Shown here: piece by piece, positions 56,732 through 64,000 of the stretch | How the letters are laid out: every line of letters starts with the position of its first letter | Position numbering within the stretch: position 1 is the stretch's first letter | Source of the DNA: Chersky-840 sp963764205 | GTDB lineage: Bacteria > Actinomycetota > Acidimicrobiia > Acidimicrobiales > UBA8190 | Length of the DNA: 64,000 bases | Direction: 5' to 3' | Assembly: GCA_963764205.1 (NCBI GenBank) | Contig: CAVXRN010000006.1 | Coordinates: forward strand, 186,001-250,000 | Translations under genes and position numbers: made by a program | The notes under the pieces: model-generated | Told to the model about the DNA's origin: nothing | Database searches by the model: none | Seen by the model: only the letters and a program-made list of their open reading frames with translations

Positions 56732-57948
56732 ATGGCGCGCCCGCTCGAGGGCCTGCGGGTGGTCGACGTCGGCACCAGGATCGGTGCGCCGTTCTGCGCG
56801 GGCCTGTTGGGTGAGTGGGGCGCCGACGTCGTGAAGGTGGAGCAGCCCCGAGGCGGTGACTTCATGCGCACCATCGGACCGTTCGTCGACGGCTATTCGT
56901 TGTTCTGGGCGGTCGAGGGTCGCGGGCGCAAGAGCGTGACGTGCGATCTGCGCGCCCCCGAGGGCCAGGAGCTCTTCCGCCGCCTGGCCTCGACGGCGGA
57001 CGTCGTGTGCGAGAACTTCCGGCCCGGGACCATGGAGGACTGGGGACTGGGCCCCGACGCGCTCGACCCCCGACTCGTGCTGGTGCGCATCAGCGCCTTC
57101 GGCCAGGACGGCCCCTACGCCGAGCGGCCCGGCCTCGACCGCCTCGGCGTCGCCTACGGGGGACTGCTCAACCTGACCGGCGAAACGGACCGACCACCGG
57201 TACGGCCGGGCGTGACCGTCGCCGACTACCTGACGGGCGTGTTCGCAGCCGAGGCCGCCCTCGCTGCGCTGTACCGGCGTGACGCGGGGCGGGCCACGAG
57301 CGACGCGGTCTGCGCCGGGCCGGGGCCAGGGTGCGGTCATCGACGCCTCGTTGTACGGGTCGGTCCTGCGCATCTTGGAATGGACGATCCCCGCCTACGA
57401 CCGCCTCGGGACCATCCGCACGCGGGAGGGCAACCGGCTGTCGAACTCGGCCCCGCTCGACAACTACCCGACGTCGGACGGGAACTACGTCTGTGTCGTG
57501 GCGGGCGGCGACGCCAACTTCGCGCGCCTGTGTCGCGCCATGGGTCGACTCGACCTCCTCGAGGACCCCCGCTTCGCCACCCTGGCCGATCGGGCCCGCA
57601 ACGGCGACACCATCAACGCTCTGGTGGCGCAGTGGACTTCGGGGCAGAGCGCGGTCGAGGTGGAACGCGCCTGCGTCGCCCACGACGTGCCGGTGGCGAC
57701 GGCCTACAACGCCCGGGACATCGCCCTCGACCCCCATTTCGCGGCGCGTCACGATCTCGTCGCCGTCGACGACCCGGTCCTCGGCCCGCTGCGCCAGCAG
57801 GCGCCCTATCCCCGGCTGGTCGGTGAGCCCACCCCCGTGCCGAGCGGAGCCCCCGTTCTGGGCGCGCGACAACCGCGAGGTGTGGTGCGACCTGGTCGGC
57901 CTGACACCAGCGGAGCTCGAGGAGATGCAGGCCAAGGGGATCGTGTGA
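56732..57948 (+). CDS. CaiB/BaiF-type (family III) CoA-transferase (two frameshifts)
   Basis: About 405 aa. GLRVVDVGTRIGAPFCAGLLGEWGADVVKVE is the N-terminal Rossmann part; VCENFRPGTMEDWGLG and FGQDGPYAERPGLDRLGVAYGGL lead to the expected catalytic Asp. The frame breaks near 57325 and again in a five-C run at 57852-57856, after which FWARDNREVWCDLVGL completes the protein. The family moves CoA from one carboxylate to another through an aspartyl-CoA intermediate. Nine bases after the hydratase gene. Confidence 0.85.
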
Positions 57949-57988
57949 TGCACACTGTGAGAAGCACACCGTGAGTTGCACCGTGAAA
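57945..57988. repeat. Imperfect GTGA-anchored repeat over the CoA-transferase stop
   Basis: Units GTGATGCACACT, GTGAGAAGCACACC and GTGAGTTGCACC, then GTGAAAGG; the first contains the stop TGA (57946-57948), the last is the ribosome site of the next gene. Confidence 0.75.
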
Positions 57989-57999
57989 GGACGGTCGAC

Positions 58000-59235
58000 G
58001 TGAGAGCACTCGTGTTCGGCGCCGCCCCCGCGCCCGACGAGGCGAGACCGGAACCGACCGACGACCTCGAGCGCATGTTGGCGTCGCTCCCCTTCGGGCT
58101 CCACGTCGTGGACGACGCACGGCCCCCGCGCCCCGACTGGGTCATCACGAAGCCGATCCTGTCGGGGATCTGCGGGTCCGACGCCAAGCTCGTGCTCGGT
58201 GACTTCGGCGAAGGCGATGTCGACAACCCCATGTCCGCCTTCTCGTCGCTCCCCCACGTCCCGGGTCACGAAGTGGTGGCGGAGGTCGTCGAGCTCGGCC
58301 CGGCGGCGCAGGGTCTCGAGATCGGTGACCGCGTCGTCCTCAACCCGTGGCTCACGTGTGCCCCTCGGGGCGTCGACCCGATGTGCCCGCCGTGTCGGGC
58401 CGGGGACTTGAACTTGTGTTGGAGCTTCACGCGCGGTGCGCTCGGCCCCGGCGTCCATGTGGGCGTGACCACCGACGCCCCCGGAGCATGGGCAGACCTT
58501 CTCGCCGCCCACGATTCGATGCTCATCCCCGTGCCCGCCGGTGTGTCCGACACCTTGGCCGTCTTGGCCGACCCGTTCTCGGTGTCGATGCATGCCATCC
58601 TCCGCCACCCGCCACCCGCCGGAGGCAAAGTCGTCGTCTACGGTGCCGGCGCTCTGGGCGTCACGAGTGTCGCCGCCTTACGGGCGTTGTTCCCCGACGT
58701 GGAAGTGGCCGTGGTGGCGCGCTTCGCGGCCCAGGCGGAATTCGCGTCGCGGCTCGGAGCCAGCAAGGTGGTGGCGCACGAGCCGCGCCTCCAGGTGGTC
58801 GAGGAGCTGGCCGAGTGGTCCGGGGGCGAGCTCCACGTCCCTTTCGACGGGCTGCCCGTCGCCCATCCGGGCGGCATCGACGTCGTCTACGACACCATCG
58901 CCAGGCCCGAGACCCTGGAGGTCGGTGTGCGCGTGCTGGCCGAGCGCGGCACCCTCGTCCAGAGTGGCGTCTCGACACCCGGACGCTGGGAATGGACGCC
59001 CATCTACTTCAAAGAGCTCACCATCGCCGGGTCCAACGCGTTCGGGATCGAAGAGATCGACGGCGTCCGCAAACATGCCATCGCCCACTACCTCGACATG
59101 ACCGCGGCGGGACGCATCGACCTGACGGGCATGCTGACGCACCGGTTCCCCCTCGACCGTTGGTGGGACGCCCTGCGGGCCATCGCTCGCCAAGATCAGA
59201 GCGGAGCCATCAAGGTGGCCTTCGAGGCATCTTGA
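58000..59235 (+). CDS. Zinc-binding alcohol dehydrogenase-family protein
   Basis: 411 aa from GTG 58000 (GAAAGG upstream). Catalytic zinc: SGICGSDAKL and PGHEVVAEV. Structural zinc: CAPRGVDPMCPPCRAGDLNLC. Cofactor motif VVYGAGALGVTS. A 40-residue insert before the first Cys lengthens it against the usual 350. NAD(P)-dependent oxidation of an alcohol, perhaps of the same pathway as the CoA-transferase just upstream. Confidence 0.88.
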   Translation: MRALVFGAAPAPDEARPEPTDDLERMLASLPFGLHVVDDARPPRPDWVITKPILSGICGSDAKLVLGDFGEGDVDNPMSAFSSLPHVPGHEVVAEVVELGPAAQGLEIGDRVVLNPWLTCAPRGVDPMCPPCRAGDLNLCWSFTRGALGPGVHVGVTTDAPGAWADLLAAHDSMLIPVPAGVSDTLAVLADPFSVSMHAILRHPPPAGGKVVVYGAGALGVTSVAALRALFPDVEVAVVARFAAQAEFASRLGASKVVAHEPRLQVVEELAEWSGGELHVPFDGLPVAHPGGIDVVYDTIARPETLEVGVRVLAERGTLVQSGVSTPGRWEWTPIYFKELTIAGSNAFGIEEIDGVRKHAIAHYLDMTAAGRIDLTGMLTHRFPLDRWWDALRAIARQDQSGAIKVAFEAS

Positions 59236-59263
59236 GGCGGTCGGTGACTACGATGCCCGGGGA

Positions 59264-60046
59264 ATGGGACCGGCGACCACGCCGAGCCCCCCATCCGGGC
59301 CAAACCCGGTGAGCACCCGGGGCGCGAACGGCGGCACGAACGGGAAACGGGCTTCGTCGCGCGGCACCAAGGCCGCGGTCGTGGCCGGCGAGCCCGCCAG
59401 TAAGCGCGCGTTGCGCTCACAAGGGCGCAAGACCATGCGCAAGCTCCTCGACGCAGCCATGGTCGTCTTCGCACGTCGCGGGTACCACGCCGCCCGGGTC
59501 GATGACATCGTCAAGGTCGCTCGAACGTCGCACGGCACCTTCTATCTGTACTTCTCCAACAAAGAAGACCTCTTGCGCGCCCTCGTGGGCGAGGCGGGCG
59601 AAGTGGTCGCCGCGCTCGACGACGCGCTCGGTCCCGTCGGTCCCGACGCGGCGGGGTGGCAAGAGCTGCGCACGTGGATGGAACGGTTCTCCGAAGCCTG
59701 GCAGCGCTACGCCCCGGTGCTGCGGGCCTGGACCGACCTCGTGATGAGCGACAGCGAGCTCGGCGCCCAGGCGCACGCGGCGGCGGGCGGCGTGGCCCAG
59801 ACGTTGGCTGTCCGCATCCGCGCCGCAGGACCACACCCCGGCATCGACCCCAACGCGGCCGCCGAAGCCGTGGTGGCGATGGTCGACCGCTTCCACCAAC
59901 TCCGACAGTTCGCCGGCGAGCCCGTGGACGCCTCGGCGCTCGACACCCTCACCACGATGGTCCACCGGGCCCTGTTCGGAGGGGGCCCTCCACCCGCGCA
60001 CGTCCTGTCAGCCGACACGCACCCCCCCGAGACTTTCGGCCACTAG
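59264..60046 (+). CDS. TetR-family regulator with long basic N-terminus
   Basis: 260 aa. About 55 basic, disordered residues precede the HTH (MRKLLDAAMVVFARRGYHAARVDDIVKVARTSHGTFYLYFSNKEDL). GTG 59309 is an alternative start that removes 15 of them. The ligand domain has no recognised specificity. Probably regulates the adjacent dehydrogenase or the CMD gene downstream. Confidence 0.85.
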   Translation: MGPATTPSPPSGPNPVSTRGANGGTNGKRASSRGTKAAVVAGEPASKRALRSQGRKTMRKLLDAAMVVFARRGYHAARVDDIVKVARTSHGTFYLYFSNKEDLLRALVGEAGEVVAALDDALGPVGPDAAGWQELRTWMERFSEAWQRYAPVLRAWTDLVMSDSELGAQAHAAAGGVAQTLAVRIRAAGPHPGIDPNAAAEAVVAMVDRFHQLRQFAGEPVDASALDTLTTMVHRALFGGGPPPAHVLSADTHPPETFGH

Positions 60047-60100
60047 CGGGCCGGGAGCGCGCGACCGCCGGGGGACAGCGCGGACAGCGGCCGGGGCGGG

Positions 60101-60140
60101 GGGGTTGAGATCAGGCGGGGGGGGTTGAGATCAGGCAGGA
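60101..60140. repeat. 20-bp tandem repeat over the stop of the CMD-like gene
   Basis: GGGGTTGAGATCAGGCGGGG then GGGGTTGAGATCAGGCAGGA. The stop codon (60131-60133 on the minus strand) is in the second unit. Eight-G runs at the joint. Confidence 0.92.
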
Positions 60141-60547
60141 GGGCGATGCGGTGTGCCGCCTTCTTCGACGGCGGATTGCCCGCGCTCCCAACCCCGCCGG
60201 GCCCAGGGAAGTGCTTCGACCACACGCAGGAGACCGAAGGCCGGTTCGGTCAACACGATGCTGCCGGCGATCTCCTCCCACGTGGCGCCCACTTCGGCCG
60301 CCAACATGGCGTGGCGCCGGACGCCGGGCGGGTTGCGCAGGATCACGGTGCACACCATCCGGATCAGCTCGTGGGTCTTGCGGTCCGGCGCACGGAGCGA
60401 GTCGATCTGTGACAGCCAGCCGTTCTGGGCTTCGTGGAGGCTCGGCGCGAAGGCGTGGAGCTCGGATTCGAAGGGAAACAACCAGTCGTCACCGCCACCA
60501 GCGACGTTGTCGTCGTCGTGCGCATCTGCCTCGGGCCACCGGACCAC
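60131..60547 (-). CDS. Carboxymuconolactone decarboxylase-like (CMD/AhpD-fold) protein
   Basis: 138 aa if starting at GTG 60547, preceded by GGAGCGGAG; the start is uncertain. THELIRMVCTVILRNPPGVRRHAMLAAEVGATWEEIAGSIVL is the CMD helix pair with the conserved His and Glu. There is one Cys and no CxxC, so it is not an AhpD peroxidase partner. Convergent with nothing; it follows the kinase gene on the same strand. Confidence 0.75.
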   Translation of the reverse strand: MVRWPEADAHDDDNVAGGGDDWLFPFESELHAFAPSLHEAQNGWLSQIDSLRAPDRKTHELIRMVCTVILRNPPGVRRHAMLAAEVGATWEEIAGSIVLTEPAFGLLRVVEALPWARRGWERGQSAVEEGGTPHRPPA

Positions 60548-60605
60548 CTCCGCTCCCCAGCATGGCAGAGCGTCCCGGCGACTCCCAACCGGGGCGTGCC
60601 CGGTT

Positions 60606-62018
60606 TCAGCGCTCGGGGCTGAACGCCCGGAAGCGTGCGTAGCGTTCCGAGGCCGCCGCGGCCCAGCGCGGCGTCGGGCTCCACCCTGCGTCCGAGGCGC
60701 GCCCACGGCTGCGCACCGTCGAGCGACGACTCGAGACCCGCGGTCCACCGGGCGATGTAGGCGGCGCCGAGTGCGGAGCCCTCGGGCACGCCGACGGTGT
60801 CGACGGGAAGGCCGCATGCGTCGGCGACACCCTGCATCCAGGGCACCACGTGCGTCCCGCCCCCACTGGCGACGATGCGCCGCGCCGCGATGCCGGCCCG
60901 GTCGAGCATGTGACGGATGACGAACCCACTGGCCTCGTACGCGGCGCGCTCGACCGCGTCGGCGTCATGGGTCATGTCCAGGTCATGGAGGCCGGCTCGT
61001 AACGAGGTGTCGTGATACGGCACGCGCTCGCCCCGCAGGTACGGCGTCCACACCGGTACCCGGCCCGGGGTCACCGCTCCGCTCGGGCTCGTCACCCGCA
61101 GTTGTGGCCGTCGTCGTCGTTGCGGCGCCTCGCAGTCGCGGCCGGACGAGCGGGCGGCGCCGTGGAGCATGGCCCGGGCCCAGTCCACGAACAGTGCGCC
61201 GGCGTTGCTCGGTCCGCCCACGAGGACCTTCCCGGCCACGGTGTGGGGAAGCGTCCACAATCCGGGCACCTCGACCCAGTCGTCGACCACCGCCCACACG
61301 ATGAGTGTCGCCCCGAAGATCACGAGGACGTCCCCGGTCTCGGTCGGCACCCGAGACGATCTGGTCGCACAGCGCGTCGACGGTCCCCGCCGCCAGCACC
61401 GTGTCCGATCCCGTCACCGTCCCCGCCGGCTGCCCCATGGGGACCACGACCGGGAGTTGACCCTCGGTGACGTGGAGCGCGTCGAGGACCTCGTCGTTCC
61501 ACCCGGTACCCCTCCGCATCGAGCCCATGCAGATCGCCGTGCCCGTGTCGATGGCGGGGACGCCGTCCGAGCGCGTACGTGGCGACCGCCTGCGCGGGCC
61601 AGTAGCCGTGCGCGCCGGGGAATTCGTGTGCAGCCCAGCGGACGAAGCCCCCGGCGTCGGGCATGACCGAGTCGGTGTCCCCGACGTCTGGCCCGGAGAC
61701 CGCCTGGCCTCGGCCGTCGCCGTAGAGAAGACCCGGGGACCGTGGGATCCCGCGCCGGTCGACCGCGGCCAACGAGGGCACCATGCTCGTGACGCAGACC
61801 CCGGCGACGTCGAAGCCTTCGGCGGTGACCTGGGCCAGTGCCCGCATCGGCCCACGTCGCCATGCTTGGGCGGCATCGTGCTCGAGCTGGTCTGGGGCAG
61901 GCGTCTTCAAGCGGTGGGGAATGCGGGCCCGCGCCAGAACCGTGCCTTTCTCGTCGGCGGCGATCGCCTTCACGGCGGTCGTCCCGATGTCGATGCCCAC
62001 CGTGACCGAACCTGACAT
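60606..62018 (-). CDS. FGGY-family carbohydrate kinase (several frameshifts)
   Basis: About 470 codons from ATG 62018 (MSGSVTVGIDIGTTAVKAI, the phosphate-binding loop). Indels near 61579, 61355 and 60655 split it; the pieces carry GVCVTSMVPSLAAVD, DTGTAICMGSMRRG, YLRGERVPYHD and VASGGGTHVVPWMQGVAD in the order of xylulokinase/LsrK-like kinases. It phosphorylates a sugar or polyol at a hydroxyl. Fifty-two bases separate its start from the divergent hydroxyacid dehydrogenase, so the two are probably co-regulated. Confidence 0.83.
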
Positions 62019-62070
62019 GACCGTCATCGTTCGGCCATTATGAATGACTTCGGCGGCCGAAGGAGGATCG

Positions 62071-63054
62071 ATGGACCGGACCCGCCCTCGGGCGCTCGTG
62101 ACCACCCCGGTTCGGGGTCCCGGGGTCGATCTGTTGCGGGAGCTCGCCGATCTCGTGATCGACCCGTGGATCGACCACCAGCCCCTGCGGATCTACAACG
62201 CCGAACAGCTGGCCGAGCGGGCTGCGGCCGAAGAGGCCACCATCTTGATGGTCGAGGCCGACCGCTGTGCGGGCCCGGTGTTCGAGCTCCCGCTCCTGGC
62301 CGTGGCGAGCACCCGCGGTGACCCCAACAACGTCGACATCGACGCGGCCACCGCCGCGGGCGTCCCGGTGCTCCGGGCCCCCGCCCGCAACGCCGACGCC
62401 GTGGCCGAGATCGGCGTGGCTCTGCTCTTCGCCGCGAGTCGCGGCGTGCTGGGCGCCGACGCGGATGTCCGTGCCGGCGACGTCTACAAGGACGGCACCA
62501 TCCCGTACCAGCGCTTCCGGGCGTGGCAGATGGCGGGGCGCACGGCCGGGCTGGTGGGTCTCGGTGCCGTGGGGCGCGCCCTGCGGTGGCGCCTCGAGGG
62601 TCTGGGCATGAACGTCGTCGCCTACGACCCCTACGCGGCGGACGCCACCCACAGCCTCGAGCAGCTCCTCGAGGTATCCCACGTCGTCTCGCTGCACGCC
62701 CCGGTGACCGAGGAGACCACAGGGATGATCGGCGCCGCGCAATTCGCGGCGATGCGCGACGGCGTCGTCTTCCTCAACACCGCGCGCGCCCAACTCCACG
62801 ACGGCGACGCCCTGGTCGATGCGCTGCGGTCGGGCAAGGTGGGCGCGGCCGGGCTCGACCACTTCGTGGGTGAGCACCTTCCCACCGACCACCCGCTGAC
62901 CACCTTCCCGAACGTGGTGCTCACCCCGCACATCGGTGGCGCCACCTACGACACCGAGGTCAACCACACCCAGACCATCGCGGATGACCTCTGCCGTCTG
63001 ATGGCGGGCGCCACGCCCCGCAACATCGTCAACCCCGACGTGTTGAAGCACTGA
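62071..63054 (+). CDS. D-isomer-specific 2-hydroxyacid dehydrogenase
   Basis: 327 aa from ATG 62071 after GAAGGAGG. NAD-binding LVGLGAVGRALRWRLEGLGMNV, catalytic Arg in LNTARAQLHD, the acidic residue in GLDHFVGEHLP and His in LTPHIGGATYD. This is the phosphoglycerate/glyoxylate reductase-type family. Pairs of this dehydrogenase with an FGGY kinase are seen in other bacteria, where the pathway is unresolved. It is followed after 15 bases by the acyl-CoA dehydrogenase. Confidence 0.9.
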   Translation: MDRTRPRALVTTPVRGPGVDLLRELADLVIDPWIDHQPLRIYNAEQLAERAAAEEATILMVEADRCAGPVFELPLLAVASTRGDPNNVDIDAATAAGVPVLRAPARNADAVAEIGVALLFAASRGVLGADADVRAGDVYKDGTIPYQRFRAWQMAGRTAGLVGLGAVGRALRWRLEGLGMNVVAYDPYAADATHSLEQLLEVSHVVSLHAPVTEETTGMIGAAQFAAMRDGVVFLNTARAQLHDGDALVDALRSGKVGAAGLDHFVGEHLPTDHPLTTFPNVVLTPHIGGATYDTEVNHTQTIADDLCRLMAGATPRNIVNPDVLKH

Positions 63055-63069
63055 CGCAGCGAGGCATCC

Positions 63070-64000
63070 GTGGACTTCTCCTACACCCCCGAGGACGACG
63101 CCTTCCGGTCCGAGTTGCGCGAGTGGCTCGACGCGAATCTCCCCGAGTTCATGGCCTCGGGGGAGATCGGGGACGAGAACAATCCCGACCGACGCACCAT
63201 GCTGCGCCGCCAGGCGTGGCAACGCTGTCTCCACGGCGGGCGGTGGGCAGCCATCAATTGGCCCAAGCCCTGGGGGGGCCGCGAGGCCACGGTCATGCAG
63301 AACACCATCTACTCCGAGGAGATGGCCCGGGCCAAGACGCCGGGGATCTACAACGCCAACGGCTTGTGGCAGATCGGCCCCATGATCCTTCGCTGGGGCA
63401 CCGAGGAGCAGCAACAGATGTGGCTCCCGGGGATCCTCAACGCGGATGTCCATTGGTGCCAGGGGTTCACCGAGCCCGAAGCGGGTTCGGACCTGGCCAA
63501 CCTCCGCACCCTGGCCGTCCTCGACGGCGACGAGTACGTCGTGACCGGCCGCAAGATCTGGATCTCCACCGCCCATCTGGCCAAGTGGGGGCTCTTCCTC
63601 GTTCGGACCGACCCCACCGCCATCGAGCGCGGCGTGAAGCACGAAGGGATCACCGCCCTCATCGTCGACATGGAGCTTCCCGGCATCGAGGTGAACGTCA
63701 TCAGGGACATCACCGGGGGCGAGCTGTTCTGCGAGGTGAACTTCGACGGGGCCCGGGTGCCCGTCGCCTACCGGCTGGGCGAAGAGAACCAGGGCTGGAA
63801 CGTGGCCATGGGGACCCTCGCCAACGAGAGGGTCGGGACGTCGGGGCTGTCGGTCTCGATGCGCATCGAGCTCGACAACCTCATCGCCACGGCCCGCAAG
63901 CACAACCCCGAAGCGCTCGACGACCCGGGAATCCGCGATCGCATCGCCCGCGTGTGGACACAGCTCGAGCTCACCCGACTGCTCAACGCGCGGGCACTGT
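63070..64000 (+). CDS. Acyl-CoA dehydrogenase, N-terminal part (runs off window)
   Basis: At least 310 aa from GTG 63070 (VDFSYTPEDDAFRSELREWL), open at the window end. NWPKPWGGREATVMQ, CQGFTEPEAGSDLANLRTLA, RKIWISTAHLAKWGLFLVRT, ANERVGTSG. The C-terminal domain is only partly included. FAD-dependent. It continues the plus-strand operon of the hydroxyacid dehydrogenase. Confidence 0.88.
   Translation, partial: MDFSYTPEDDAFRSELREWLDANLPEFMASGEIGDENNPDRRTMLRRQAWQRCLHGGRWAAINWPKPWGGREATVMQNTIYSEEMARAKTPGIYNANGLWQIGPMILRWGTEEQQQMWLPGILNADVHWCQGFTEPEAGSDLANLRTLAVLDGDEYVVTGRKIWISTAHLAKWGLFLVRTDPTAIERGVKHEGITALIVDMELPGIEVNVIRDITGGELFCEVNFDGARVPVAYRLGEENQGWNVAMGTLANERVGTSGLSVSMRIELDNLIATARKHNPEALDDPGIRDRIARVWTQLELTRLLNARAL

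Overview
The window is about 64 kb of very GC-rich DNA with dense genes, frequent GTG starts and short or overlapping gene junctions. It carries a mycothiol-type DinB protein, a Ddn-like deazaflavin nitroreductase fold, a DUF222/HNH protein, an LPFTG-anchored wall protein and many acyl-CoA enzymes. Together these point to an actinobacterium, plausibly a member of Acidimicrobiia or a relative; the class assignment is inference. No tRNA, rRNA, CRISPR array or insertion sequence was recognised.

Region 1-8015 (minus strand) is a phosphorelay operon: a HAMP-GAF hybrid kinase with two receivers, a second hybrid kinase with three receivers and a PAS domain, a stand-alone HPt protein, a degenerate kinase carrying a receiver and an HPt domain, and the first codons of a response regulator. 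Region 8121-13535 holds a GAF-GGDEF-EAL protein, a divergent LPFTG wall protein with a DUF3494 (ice-binding-like) domain, a secreted CAP-like protein and a Nudix hydrolase.

Region 13548-22776 holds an SDR, an acyl-CoA dehydrogenase, an acyl-CoA synthetase, an APH-like phosphotransferase, a hotdog thioesterase, a DinB protein, an ECF sigma factor with its usual YCII/DGPF partner, and a MarR regulator. The MarR gene overlaps an ABC exporter with a Met/Gly-rich N-terminus (22773-24725). A divergent pair of citrate synthases follows: one with N-terminal CBS domains, one with an N-terminal MerR-like helix-turn-helix. Then come a TetR regulator, an enoyl-CoA hydratase, a zinc alcohol dehydrogenase, a hemolysin-III protein, a SnoaL-like protein, an acyl-CoA synthetase and a DUF2254 membrane protein.

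Region 35-58 kb is a catabolic island: acyl-CoA dehydrogenases, a thiolase, a LivKHMGF-type ABC importer, a two-subunit CoA-transferase, enoyl-CoA hydratases, acyl-CoA synthetases, a CaiB/BaiF CoA-transferase, and a PadR-controlled two-gene ABC exporter. The end of the window holds a zinc dehydrogenase, a TetR regulator, a CMD-like protein, an FGGY kinase divergent from a D-2-hydroxyacid dehydrogenase, and a truncated acyl-CoA dehydrogenase. Uptake, CoA activation, beta-oxidation-type steps and CoA transfer make a coherent route for an organic acid, but the substrate cannot be read from the sequence.

Two cross-cutting observations matter to any user. First, about twenty conserved genes or gene parts are broken by single-base indels, several in homopolymers; most look like residual sequencing errors, and I give composite genes. 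Second, short imperfect tandem repeats (about 7-22 bp, 2-6 copies) repeatedly straddle stop or start codons.
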